Assembly (NCBI RefSeq): GCF_030812785.1
Contig: NZ_JAUSTJ010000001.1
Span: 186,001 to 250,000, forward strand
Source: Sphingomonas kyeonggiensis
Lineage (GTDB): Bacteria; Pseudomonadota; Alphaproteobacteria; Sphingomonadales; Sphingomonadaceae
Length of the DNA: 64,000 nt
Direction: 5' to 3'
Shown: positions 39,821 through 48,324 of the stretch, piece by piece
Numbering within the stretch: the first letter of the stretch is position 1
Layout of the letters: each line of letters starts with the position of its first letter
The notes under the pieces: model-generated
What the model was told of the DNA's origin: nothing
What the model saw: the letters and a program-made list of their open reading frames with translations, nothing else
Databases searched by the model: none
Program-made: the position numbers and the translations under genes

Positions 39821-40324
39821 ATGAACTACCGCGACGCCACCCCGGCCGACCTCCCCGCGATCGACGCGCTGTTCCGCGTCAGTTTCACCGCGACCTTCGG
39901 CCATCTCTACACGGCGGAGAATCTCGCCGCGTTCTTCGCCGGCTTCACGCCCGAGGCCTGGGCCGCGGAGTTCGCCCAGCCGGACCTGCGCTTCCGCCTC
40001 GCCGAGGACGAGCAGGGGCTGGCCGGTTTCGCCAAGACCAGCGCGCTTACCCTGCCCGCAACGGTGACCTCGCGCCCCCATGAACTCCGCCAGCTCTATC
40101 TCGACGAGCGCGCCAAGGGCAGCGGCGCCGCGCAGGCGCTGCTCGACTGGGCAGTGGAAGAGGGCCGTTCGCGCGGCGCCGACGAGCTCTGGCTGTCGGT
40201 CTATATCGACAACCACCGGGCGAAGCGCTTCTACGAGAAGAACGGGTTCGAAGATCGTGGCCCCTATATCTTCCTGGTCGGCGACCATGAGGATGAAGAC
40301 CGGCTGATGCGCCGCGCATTGTGA
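39821..40324 (+). CDS. GNAT-family N-acetyltransferase
   Basis: 167-residue acetyltransferase moving the acetyl group of acetyl-CoA to an unknown amine. The GNAT fold is visible: LRQLYLDERAKGSGAAQALL contains the acetyl-CoA loop (R/Q-x-x-G-x-G/A form, here RAKGSGAA), and YIDNHRAKRFYEKNGFEDRG is the C-terminal motif B. Start ATG 39821 is preferred to the in-frame ATG at 39785, which lies inside the REPIN repeat. The stop overlaps the GTG start of pgeF (GTGA). Confidence 0.93.
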   Translation: MNYRDATPADLPAIDALFRVSFTATFGHLYTAENLAAFFAGFTPEAWAAEFAQPDLRFRLAEDEQGLAGFAKTSALTLPATVTSRPHELRQLYLDERAKGSGAAQALLDWAVEEGRSRGADELWLSVYIDNHRAKRFYEKNGFEDRGPYIFLVGDHEDEDRLMRRAL

Positions 40325-41103
40325 GTGACGAGATGACGAGCGAAGTCGAAGTCCATCAGGCGCGCGCGCTGAACGGGATCGCCCATGGCTTTCTCGGCCG
40401 CAAGGGCGGGGTCTCGACCGGCGCGATGGCCAGCCTCAATGTCGGCCTCGGCTCGACCGACGATCCCGCGCTGATCGCCGAGAATCGCCGCCGCGCGGTC
40501 GAGGCGGTGCTGCCTGGCGGCCGGCTCGTCTCGCTCTTCCAGGTCCATTCGGCCGACTGCGTCACCGTCGCCGAGCCCTGGGAGGAGCGGCTGCGCCCGC
40601 ATGCCGATGCGCTGGTCACCGATCGCCCGGGCCTCGCCCTCGGCATCCTCACCGCCGATTGCGCGCCGGTGCTGTTCGCCGACCGCGAGGCCGGCGTCGT
40701 CGGCGCCGCCCATGCCGGGTGGAAGGGCGCGCTCGGCGGCGTCACCGATTCGACCCTCGCCGCGATGGAGGCGCTGGGCGCCCGCCGCGACCGGATCACC
40801 GCCGCGGTCGGCCCCTGCATCGCCCGCGCCTCCTACGAGGTCGATGTCCTGTTCCTCGCCCGCTTCGCCGATGCGGATCCGGAGAACGAGCGCTTCTTCA
40901 CCGAGGGCCGGCGCGAGGATCACTGGCAGTTCGACCTCGAAGCCTATGTCGCGCACCGGCTGGCCTCGGCCGGCATCCGCACGGTCGAGATGCTCGGCCA
41001 GGATACCTATGCGCGGGAGGAGCATTTCTACAGCTTCCGCCGCGCGACGCACCGGCAGGAGCCGGATTATGGCCGCCAGATCAGCATTATCGGATTGGCT
41101 TAG
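40321..41103 (+). CDS. pgeF: Peptidoglycan editing factor PgeF (laccase-domain family)
   Basis: 260-residue member of the YfiH/PgeF family, zinc/copper proteins that in E. coli remove wrongly incorporated amino acids from UDP-MurNAc peptides. Signatures: NGIAHGFLGRKGGVSTG, LVSLFQVHSADCV, ILTADCAPVLF (metal-binding His/Cys set), AAHAGWKGALGGV and AVGPCIARASYEVD. It begins at GTG 40321, a 4-base overlap with the GNAT gene; ATG at 40333 is the alternative. REPIN copy 5 begins 10 bases after the stop. Confidence 0.95.
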   Translation: MSDEMTSEVEVHQARALNGIAHGFLGRKGGVSTGAMASLNVGLGSTDDPALIAENRRRAVEAVLPGGRLVSLFQVHSADCVTVAEPWEERLRPHADALVTDRPGLALGILTADCAPVLFADREAGVVGAAHAGWKGALGGVTDSTLAAMEALGARRDRITAAVGPCIARASYEVDVLFLARFADADPENERFFTEGRREDHWQFDLEAYVAHRLASAGIRTVEMLGQDTYAREEHFYSFRRATHRQEPDYGRQISIIGLA

Positions 41104-41472
41104 CTCCATCCTTCACCCCGGCCTTGTGCCGGGGTCCACTGTGCCGCGCCTGCTGCCCTTCGAGCCTCTTTTTCCATGGCTCGCCTCGCGGTGGACCCCG
41201 GCACAAGGCCGGGGTGACGCTTCGCTGCGCCCAATGTCTGGCAATCCCCTTCCAATGTAGGATTTTCCATGTTTCCCTCGGAAGCATGCGCAGTCCGCCG
41301 ACTCCATATCCCACGCGTCCGTCCCGGCGCCACGTCGTGCCGCGCCCCGGCTGAAGTGCCCGCTGGCCTCGCGCGTGGAGGTCGTGAATTTAGTGAACTT
41401 CCGCGCGTTTCGGGCTCCCCCAAGCCCGGCCGAATCGTTACAGATGATACGAAATATACCCGGAGAGACAGC
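41104..41472. other. Gene gap: REPIN copy 5 and unassigned leader
   Basis: 369 bases. The first third is a REPIN-like element. The remaining ~255 bases before the PLP-enzyme gene stay open in frame with it but lack a ribosome site or family-like residues. I looked for a SAM-type riboswitch, given the downstream sulfur enzyme, and could not recognise one. Confidence 0.6.
41113..41217. repeat. REPIN-like bipartite palindrome, copy 5 (variant)
   Basis: Ends are TCACCCCGGCCTTGTGCCGG and CCGGCACAAGGCCGGGGTGA, a 26-base-class inverted pair with inner GTCCAC/GTGGAC. The hairpin loop is TTGT-type rather than GAAA-type; shared with copy 7. Confidence 0.87.
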
Positions 41473-42783
41473 ATGACCGACGAGACCGAAGCCGATCTGA
41501 CCGGTGGCACCCCGCGCCGCCGCCCCAAGCCTTCGGCGGACAAGGTCGGCGATCGCAAGCTCAAGCCCAGCACGATGATGATGGGCCATGGCTATGATCC
41601 GATGCTCTCCGAAGGCTCGCTCAAGCCGCCGATCTTCCTCACCTCGACCTTCGTCTTCCCCAATGCCGCGGCCGGCAAGCGCCATTTCGAAGGCGTCACC
41701 GGCAAGCGCCCGGGCGGCGCCGACGGGCTGGTCTATTCGCGCTTCAACGGCCCCAACCAGGAGATCCTCGAAGACCGGCTCGGCATCTGGGAAGGCGCCG
41801 AGGACGCGCTGGCCTTCTCCAGCGGCATGTCGGCGATCGCCACGCTGTTCCTGTCGATGGTCAAGCCGGGCGACACGATCGTCCATTCGGGCCCGCTCTA
41901 TGCGGCGACCGAGACGCTGATCGCCCGCATCCTCGGCCGCTTCGGCGTCCACTGGCTCGACTTCCCCGCCGGCGCCACCCGCGAGGAGATCGACGCGGTG
42001 CTGAGCAAGGCCGCCAGCGGCAATGTCGCGCTGATCTATCTCGAATCGCCGGCCAACCCGACCAACGCGCTGGTCGATGTCGAGGCGGTCGCCGCCAGCC
42101 GCGACGCGATCTTCAAGGGCGCCAGCAAGCCGCCGATCGCGATCGACAATACCTTCCTCGGCCCGCTCTGGGCCCAGCCGCTCAAGCAGGGCGCCGATAT
42201 CGTCGTCTATTCGCTGACCAAGTACGCCGGCGGCCATTCGGACCTGGTGGCGGGCGGCGTGCTCGGCTCGAAGGAGCACATCAACACGATCCGGCTGATG
42301 CGCAACACGATCGGCACGATCTGCGATCCCAACACCGCCTGGATGCTGCTCCGCTCGCTGGAGACGCTGGAGCTGCGCATGAGCCGCGCCGGCGAGAATG
42401 CCGCCAAGGTCTGCGCATTCCTGCGCACCCACCCCAAGGTCGAGCATGTCGGCTATCTCGGCTTCCTCGAGGAGGGCTCGCGCCAGGCGGACATCTACAA
42501 TCGCCACTGCACCGGCGCCGGCTCGACCTTCTCGCTCTACCTCAAGGGCGGCGAGAAGGAGGCCTTCGCCTTCCTCGACAGCCTCAAGATCGCCAAGCTC
42601 GCCGTGTCGCTCGGCGGCACCGAGACGCTCGCCAGCCATCCGGCCGGCATGACCCATTTGTCGGTACCCGATGCTCGCAAGCAGGCACTCGGCATCACCG
42701 ACAATCTCGTCCGCATCTCGATCGGCGTCGAGGATGCCGACGATCTGATCGCGGACTTCGAGGAGGCGCTGAAAGCGGTCTGA
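41473..42783 (+). CDS. Cystathionine gamma-synthase-family PLP enzyme
   Basis: 436-residue PLP enzyme of the Cys/Met metabolism family (CGS, O-acylhomoserine sulfhydrylase or methionine gamma-lyase; not separable by eye). Signatures: LVYSRFNGPNQEILEDRL, ALAFSSGMSAIATLFL, and the PLP lysine Lys250 in VYSLTKYAGGHSDLVAGG. GTETLASHPAGMTH follows near the C-terminus. The hydrophilic, Lys/Arg-rich N-terminal ~40 residues are longer than in E. coli MetB. ATG 41473 has GGAGAG upstream; the open frame back to 41269 is ignored. REPIN copy 6 follows the stop. Confidence 0.93.
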   Translation: MTDETEADLTGGTPRRRPKPSADKVGDRKLKPSTMMMGHGYDPMLSEGSLKPPIFLTSTFVFPNAAAGKRHFEGVTGKRPGGADGLVYSRFNGPNQEILEDRLGIWEGAEDALAFSSGMSAIATLFLSMVKPGDTIVHSGPLYAATETLIARILGRFGVHWLDFPAGATREEIDAVLSKAASGNVALIYLESPANPTNALVDVEAVAASRDAIFKGASKPPIAIDNTFLGPLWAQPLKQGADIVVYSLTKYAGGHSDLVAGGVLGSKEHINTIRLMRNTIGTICDPNTAWMLLRSLETLELRMSRAGENAAKVCAFLRTHPKVEHVGYLGFLEEGSRQADIYNRHCTGAGSTFSLYLKGGEKEAFAFLDSLKIAKLAVSLGGTETLASHPAGMTHLSVPDARKQALGITDNLVRISIGVEDADDLIADFEEALKAV

Positions 42784-42792
42784 GGATAGCAT

Positions 42793-42889
42793 TTCCCCGG
42801 CGAAGGCCGGGGTCCAGACTAAGCGTGCGCGTCGCAGACGCGCCAAGGCGCGTGACTTTCAAGTCTGGGCCCCGGCCTTCACCGGGGAA
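42793..42889. repeat. REPIN-like bipartite palindrome, copy 6
   Basis: TTCCCCGGCGAAGGCCGGGG at the left, GGCCCCGGCCTTCACCGGGG at the right (one loop base changed), with inner CCAGACT/AGTCTGG. The spacer resembles copy 2 (30752). Confidence 0.86.
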
Positions 42890-42951
42890 AAGGGTGTTGA
42901 TTGAGGTTAAACCACGAAACGGGTAATCTGCTCGTCCGGGGAGACTCGGCC

Positions 42952-44643
42952 ATGAAACTTTCGCGCTCCATCGCATTGCTCGCGGCACCGCTGCTCGCAC
43001 TACCCGCCATCGCCCAGACAGCGGACCCGATGGCCGGCATGCACGCCGGTCACGCCACCTTCCCCCAGACCCTCGCCGACTGGGCGGCGGGCGCGCAGCT
43101 CTTCCCCGATCTCGGCGGCTTCCACCGCGACAGCGGCAGCAAGATCCCCCAGGCCCAGGCCTATTTCGATCAGGGCATGCGCCTGCTCTGGGCGTTCAAC
43201 CATGACGAGGCGGCGCGCAGCTTCGCCAGGGCAGCCCAGGCCGATCCGGGGTGCGGCATCTGCCATTGGGGCGTCGCGCTCACCCTTGGCCCCAACTACA
43301 ACATGCCGATGATGGCCGAGGCCCGCGCCCGGGTCGCCTGGGAGTCGCTGCAAAAGGCCCAGGCGCTCGCCCCCTCCGCCACCCCGGCCAACCGCGCGCT
43401 GATCCTCGCCTTGGCCAAACGCTATACCGGCCCTCAGCCGGTCGACCCGACCAACAGCGCCCCGCTGCTCGCCGCGTTCGGCGACGCGATGCGCGGGGCG
43501 GCCAGGGCCTTCCCCCAGGACGACGACATCCTCACGCTCTTCGCCGAAGCGCAGATGAACCGGAACCCGTGGAAGCTGTGGAATGCCGACGGCACCCCGG
43601 CGAAGGACACGCCCGAGATCGTGACCGCGCTGGAGACCGTGCTCGCCCGCAACCCGCACCATCCCGGCGCCAACCATTATTACATCCACGCGGTCGAGGC
43701 CTCGACCGATCCGGGCAAGGCAATCGACTCCGCGGAACGGCTCAAGACGGCAATGCCGGGCGCCGGCCATGTCGTGCACATGCCGTCGCACATCCTCCAG
43801 CGCGTCGGCCGCTATGCCGAATCGGCGGAGGCCAACCGCCTCGCCGACGCCGCCGACAAGGCCTATTATGCGAAGACCGCGGCGATCGACTATTACCCGA
43901 TGTACTCGGCGCACAATCTCCAGTTCCTCGCCGCCGCCGCATCGATGGAGGGGCGCAGCGCCGAGACGATCAAGGCGCTGCGCGACGTGCGCGCCGTCTT
44001 CACCGACGAGATGGCGGCGGGCATGCCCGGCATGGATTGGGGCATCGGCTATCTCTACCAGGCGCTGGTCCGCTTCGGCCGCTGGGAGGCGATGCTCGCC
44101 GAGCCCCAGCCCGATGCCCGGCTGCTCGACCTGACCGTCAACTGGCTCTCGGCCCGCACCATCGCGCTCGCCGCCACCGGCAAGCTGCCAGAAGCCGATG
44201 CCGAGCTGGCCAGGCTCAAGGCAAAGGTCGCCGCCGCGCCCGCGGATGCGCTGGCCGGCATGAACCTCGCCACCCCGCTCTTCCGGATCGCGACGCTCCG
44301 CGCCGAGGCCCGCATCGCGCTGGCCCGCAAGGACGCCACCAGGGCGATCGCGCTGCTCCGCGAAGCCGTCACCGTCGAGGACGGCCTGTCCTACAACGAG
44401 CCCTCGGACGAGTTCTTCCCGACCCGCCACCTGCTCGGCGCTGCCCTGCTGGGCAGTGGCGCCGCTGCGGAGGCCGAGGCGGTGTTCGTCGAGGACCTGA
44501 AGCGCAACCCGCACAATGGCTGGGCGCTGCTCGGACTGGCCCAGGCGCTCAAGGCGCAGAAGAAGGACGCGCGCGCGGCGGAGAAGGACTTCGCCGCCGC
44601 CTGGACCCGCGCCGATGTGAAGCTCAACGCGCCGGCGTTCTGA
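42952..44643 (+). CDS. Exported TPR-repeat protein with a CxxCH motif
   Basis: 563-residue exported protein. A signal peptide (MKLSRSIALLAAPLLALPAIAQ) is followed by a short His-rich segment (MAGMHAGHATF) and a series of helical TPR-like repeats to the C-terminus (DQGMRLLWAFNHDEAARSFA, AEAVFVEDLKRNPHNGWAL). Residues 101-105 are CGICH, the classic c-type haem attachment motif, in DPGCGICHWGVALTLGPN. Relatives I know of have C/Y-containing variants at this place, so the CxxCH may be fortuitous. ATG 42952 has GGGGAG upstream. The last 20 bases overlap the converging CE2 esterase gene. Confidence 0.85.
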   Translation: MKLSRSIALLAAPLLALPAIAQTADPMAGMHAGHATFPQTLADWAAGAQLFPDLGGFHRDSGSKIPQAQAYFDQGMRLLWAFNHDEAARSFARAAQADPGCGICHWGVALTLGPNYNMPMMAEARARVAWESLQKAQALAPSATPANRALILALAKRYTGPQPVDPTNSAPLLAAFGDAMRGAARAFPQDDDILTLFAEAQMNRNPWKLWNADGTPAKDTPEIVTALETVLARNPHHPGANHYYIHAVEASTDPGKAIDSAERLKTAMPGAGHVVHMPSHILQRVGRYAESAEANRLADAADKAYYAKTAAIDYYPMYSAHNLQFLAAAASMEGRSAETIKALRDVRAVFTDEMAAGMPGMDWGIGYLYQALVRFGRWEAMLAEPQPDARLLDLTVNWLSARTIALAATGKLPEADAELARLKAKVAAAPADALAGMNLATPLFRIATLRAEARIALARKDATRAIALLREAVTVEDGLSYNEPSDEFFPTRHLLGAALLGSGAAAEAEAVFVEDLKRNPHNGWALLGLAQALKAQKKDARAAEKDFAAAWTRADVKLNAPAF

Positions 44644-45640
44644 GCGCTGCGGCGAGCAGGTCGGCCATGACGCGGTGGTCCTTGAGCGACGGGTGCCAGT
44701 TGCACCCCGTCATCTCCAGGGTGGGCACCTTCACCGCCTTGACCCCGGTGGCCTCGGCCACCGCGGCGACGTCTGGGTAGAAATTCTCGGCACCCATCAG
44801 CAGGATCCGCGCCCTGGGCTGCGCTGCCTGCCGGGCGCGGACAAAGGCGATATAGCGCTCCCGGTAATCGGCCCGCAGCGCCGCATCGTCCGCCCAGGCC
44901 TCGCCGGCATGGAGCTTGGTCGAGAAGTCGTTGGTGCCCAGGTTGATCACGATGATCCCCGGCCGCCAGCCATCCGCCCGGGCCGGCGCCGGCTCGCCGG
45001 GAATGGCGCGGGGATAGAGGAAGGGCAGGTTCTCGCCCGGCTTGCCGCCGGCATAGTTGCGGACCACGCCGTAGCCCGAATAGGCGATGATCCGGTAATC
45101 AGCACCCAGCCGCCGCGCCAGCACCGGCCCGAACGCCTGGCTGGTGTCGGTGGTGTCGTGCACCTTCTTCTCGTCGCAGTCGCGGGTCGGCGAGGTGTTG
45201 CCATAGCCGACGCTGTGCGAGTCCCCGATGAACTCGATACGCTGCGCCCGCACCGGCGGCGCCAGCGGCGTGCCATGGGTGAAGAAGCCCAGGAAGCGGC
45301 TGCTGCCCGACTGGCTCTCGGTCAGCTTGTCGATGCGGATGCTGTGGATGCCCGGCCTGAGCCGCGCCACCTTCACCACCGCCGGCCCCGACGTCACCAG
45401 CGTCTGGAACGGCTTGCCGTCCACGCTCACCCGCAGCCAGTCGCCCTGCGTCTCGACATGGGCGCTGACCTCGGTGCCGCGGAACCGCCCCTCGACATAG
45501 ACGCCCGGCCAGCCGAAGCGGATCGCCTTGCCCTGGACGACCATCCGGCCGCCCATATGGACGTCGAGCATCTGGCCCTCCGGGGCAGGCGCGGCGGAAA
45601 GGGCGAGCGGCGCGAGCAGCGCAAGTACGGCGAGCTTCAT
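44624..45640 (-). CDS. Exported CE2-type SGNH/GDSL esterase
   Basis: 338-residue secreted carbohydrate esterase. A signal peptide (MKLAVLALLAPLALSAAPA) is followed by an N-terminal beta-sandwich (~25-130) and a SGNH hydrolase domain. The catalytic Ser is in IEFIGDSHSVGYGN, the oxyanion Asn in INLGTNDFSTK, and the C-terminal Asp/His region in CNWHPSLKDHRVMADLL. The two-domain order fits carbohydrate esterase family 2, which removes acetyl groups from xylan or other polysaccharides. ATG at 45638-45640. It converges with the TPR gene with a 20-base overlap. Confidence 0.9.
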   Translation of the reverse strand: MKLAVLALLAPLALSAAPAPEGQMLDVHMGGRMVVQGKAIRFGWPGVYVEGRFRGTEVSAHVETQGDWLRVSVDGKPFQTLVTSGPAVVKVARLRPGIHSIRIDKLTESQSGSSRFLGFFTHGTPLAPPVRAQRIEFIGDSHSVGYGNTSPTRDCDEKKVHDTTDTSQAFGPVLARRLGADYRIIAYSGYGVVRNYAGGKPGENLPFLYPRAIPGEPAPARADGWRPGIIVINLGTNDFSTKLHAGEAWADDAALRADYRERYIAFVRARQAAQPRARILLMGAENFYPDVAAVAEATGVKAVKVPTLEMTGCNWHPSLKDHRVMADLLAAALRTPAR

Positions 45641-45671
45641 CCGCCCAGCCTATGCGCAGCCGGGCGCGGCG

Positions 45672-46568
45672 TCAGCCCCAGAGATGGTCGCGATAGGCCT
45701 GGAAGCAGCGCGCGCCGCACTTGAGCCGGATCAGCGCCCCCTCGGCCATCGCCGTGGCCCGGGCGGGATCCTCCTCCACCGCTGGGCGGATCGCCTCGCG
45801 GTTCCAGTCCTCGCTATGCTTGATGTCGAGCACCGCGTGCAGCGTGAAATAGCGCGCTTCCTTCGGGCTCAGCCCGACGCGCTTCAGCCCTTCGGCGACC
45901 AGCGCCGCGCGGCCCGGCGCGGTCAGCTCGATCACACCGAGCGCCCCCACCGAATGCCAGGCATAGCGCCGATTGGTCGCCATCGCGGTCATCGCATTGG
46001 CCAGGCACAGGCTCTCCCAGACGGTGTTCTCGATCACCGGCTCGACCGCCAGCGTCTCGACCAGCGCATCGAGCATCGGGCCGTGCATGCCCTTCGCGGT
46101 ACCGTGTCCCATCTCGTCCCAATAGTTGCGGGCAAGCTCCAGCTTGGGGCGCACCGGCAGCTTGACCTGGGTCATCGCGACGAGATCGTCGAACCCTGCC
46201 TCGCCCGCAGCCTCCTGCTCGAAGAACCATCGAAGCTGGTCTCGGTCGGCCGTCTCGGCCAGCCAGGGGAAGAGCGGATCGCCCTGCCCCGGCCCGGTCG
46301 CCTTCAGGTCTTCGAACCATGCGATGAAGCCTTCGACGTCGGTCGGCGCCGCGACTGCCTCTTCGACGACTTCGCTGCGCAGTTCCTCGAGGAACGCGCC
46401 TTCGAGCCGCTGCATCTTCACGTCGCGTTCGAAAGTCTTCTGCCAGTCGTTATCGGGGAAGCCAGGCTCGAGCCGCTCCCGGTTCCAATGCGCGAGCCCG
46501 CGCTGGAAACTATGCTTCAGAAATTGCGAGCCGGGGTCGTTCGCGAAATCGCGGGCGCGGGTTGCCAT
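45672..46568 (-). CDS. Iron-containing redox enzyme family (haem-oxygenase-like fold)
   Basis: 298-residue protein of the haem-oxygenase-like diiron superfamily. Key segments: HWNRERLEPGFP, FFEQEAAGEAGFDD, ARNYWDEMGHGTAKGMHG and a distal HAVLDIKHSEDW, consistent with a metal site built from Glu/His/Asp on several helices. Characterised relatives oxidise amino acids or fatty acids, but the substrate here is unknown. I chose the ATG at 46566-46568, with AGGAGA upstream; the frame is open to 46628. Last of a same-strand run with the CE2 gene (31 bases between). Confidence 0.82.
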   Translation of the reverse strand: MATRARDFANDPGSQFLKHSFQRGLAHWNRERLEPGFPDNDWQKTFERDVKMQRLEGAFLEELRSEVVEEAVAAPTDVEGFIAWFEDLKATGPGQGDPLFPWLAETADRDQLRWFFEQEAAGEAGFDDLVAMTQVKLPVRPKLELARNYWDEMGHGTAKGMHGPMLDALVETLAVEPVIENTVWESLCLANAMTAMATNRRYAWHSVGALGVIELTAPGRAALVAEGLKRVGLSPKEARYFTLHAVLDIKHSEDWNREAIRPAVEEDPARATAMAEGALIRLKCGARCFQAYRDHLWG

Positions 46569-46664
46569 GTCGATTGTCTCTCCTGCTTGCCCGTCTGAAC
46601 CGGCAAGCATTTGGGAGAGTTCCGGCAACTAACTTGGATCAAAGGCTTTTCGGCCCGGCTCCGG

Positions 46665-48224
46665 CTAATCCATCGCCTCGTCGAGATGCCGCAGGTCCTT
46701 GCCCCGCGTCTCGCGTCCGAACCAGCCCACCAGGATCAGGGCCGCGAGCATGGGCACCATGATCGCGCCCGCCACCACGCCGATCGAGGGCACCAGCTTG
46801 GCGATGAACAGCGCCTGCGCGATCACCCCGCCGGCCTTGGTGCAGGCCGCCACCCAGCCCGTCGCCCGGCCGCGGACGCGCAAGGGAAAGCTCTCGGCGG
46901 TATAGGGCAGCAGGATCGCGATGATGCCGTTGATGCCGATGATCAGCAGCGCCACCGGCAGCACCGGGCTGCCGCCGCCGAACAATTCCATCCGCAACAC
47001 GCCCGCCAGCCCCAGCAGCGTCACCGCGATCGAGGCGCCCAGCGCCCATTTGGTGCTCCACAGGCTGTAGAGCAGTGCACCGACGAAGATCGTCGGGAAG
47101 GCGATCAGCGCGCTCTCGGCAAGCAGCCGGCTCGCCACTTCCATCGAATAGCCTTCATTGACGAAATGGTTGGGCAGCCACAGCAGCAGGCCGAAATTGA
47201 TCAGGCCCCAGGTGATGCCGGTCAGCGAAAGTGCGGTGAGCTTGCCATAGAGGTGCATGCCCTTCAGCGCGCCATGCCCGGGCTGGGCCGCGGCGGTGGC
47301 GGACGGCGCGTCTACCTTGCGGACCACTGCGCCGAACTTGCGCATCACCGCCTGCGCTTCCACCACGCGGCCGCGCGCCAGCAGGAACTTGGCGCTTTCG
47401 GGGATCAGCGCGCCGAGCAGCACCAGCGTCAGCCCGGTCGGCAGGTTGAGCAGCCAGAGGATGCGCCAGCTATATTCGGGCACCAGCAGCGTCGATGCCC
47501 CGCTCGCGGCGAAATAGCCGCCGCCCGCGCCCAGCCCGCCGACCAGCACCAGGCTCCAGCCGCGGTGCCGGTTGGGCATCATCTCGGCGAGCAGCGCATA
47601 GGTGACCGGCAGCATGCCCCCTGCGGCCGCGCCCATCATGAAGCACATGCCGATATTCCAGGCGAGGCTCGGCATCGCCCCGCAGATCGACGTGCCGACG
47701 AACATCACTGCGGAAAGTAGGATCGTCGCCTTGCGACCATAGATGTCGGCGAGCACGCCCCATACCACCGATCCGGTGACCGTCCCGATCAGCGCGAAGA
47801 AGGGGACCAGGCTCACCGTTTCCTTGGGCACCATATATTCGCCGACCATGCCAGGCACGGTGAAGCCCAGAGAGGCAGGCTTCATCGTGTCGATGATCAG
47901 CGCGATCACCAGCACCGCCATCAGCCCCCAATGCGCCGGCCCCAGGGGCGCGTCCTCCGGCGCGGCCACTTCGATTCTCGCGCCCGCCGCGCGCTGTTCC
48001 GCGACGTTGCGGGGAAGCAGGCCATAGGCGGCGACCAGGCAGCCGCCGATGATCAGCCCCATGCCGGCGACCATGTCCCAGCCCATCGGCATGCCGGCGA
48101 GCATGAAGTGCATATCTCGGCCCATCAGGAACATCGGGATATGCAGCAGCACGCCGAGAGTGACCGCTGCGCAGCCCAGCGCGAAGGCCCAGAGCGCCCG
48201 ACGATCCGAAAGACTTGCCTGCAC
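46665..48224 (-). CDS. MFS transporter with an extra N-terminal membrane pair
   Basis: 519-residue inner-membrane permease of the sugar-porter-like MFS class. The core has 12 predicted helices, with the loop motif GVLADIYGRKAT after helix 2 and SFPLRVRGRATGWVAA in the second half. Ahead of the core there is a pair of hydrophobic segments (ALWAFALGCAAVTLGVLLHI, MVAGMGLIIGGCLVAAYGL) and a cytoplasmic linker, so ~14 helices in all. The start is GTG 48224 with GAGGAAGGGG upstream; the frame open to 48293 is rejected. Divergent from the GH92 mannosidase gene (100 bases apart), suggesting uptake of the released sugar. Confidence 0.9.
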   Translation of the reverse strand: MQASLSDRRALWAFALGCAAVTLGVLLHIPMFLMGRDMHFMLAGMPMGWDMVAGMGLIIGGCLVAAYGLLPRNVAEQRAAGARIEVAAPEDAPLGPAHWGLMAVLVIALIIDTMKPASLGFTVPGMVGEYMVPKETVSLVPFFALIGTVTGSVVWGVLADIYGRKATILLSAVMFVGTSICGAMPSLAWNIGMCFMMGAAAGGMLPVTYALLAEMMPNRHRGWSLVLVGGLGAGGGYFAASGASTLLVPEYSWRILWLLNLPTGLTLVLLGALIPESAKFLLARGRVVEAQAVMRKFGAVVRKVDAPSATAAAQPGHGALKGMHLYGKLTALSLTGITWGLINFGLLLWLPNHFVNEGYSMEVASRLLAESALIAFPTIFVGALLYSLWSTKWALGASIAVTLLGLAGVLRMELFGGGSPVLPVALLIIGINGIIAILLPYTAESFPLRVRGRATGWVAACTKAGGVIAQALFIAKLVPSIGVVAGAIMVPMLAALILVGWFGRETRGKDLRHLDEAMD

Positions 48225-48324
48225 CGCGCGCCCCTTCCTCTTCCCGTGCCGCAAATCTGGCACGAAGCACGGGTCGGGGAAAGCGGCTGGCAAGCGGCAT
48301 CAAGCCATGCTCTAACCCGCACCC

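Noticed and set aside
41218..41472. Possible SAM-responsive riboswitch before the Cys/Met PLP enzyme
   Set aside because: I could not find the conserved core bases or stems of SAM-I, SAM-II or SAM/SAH classes.
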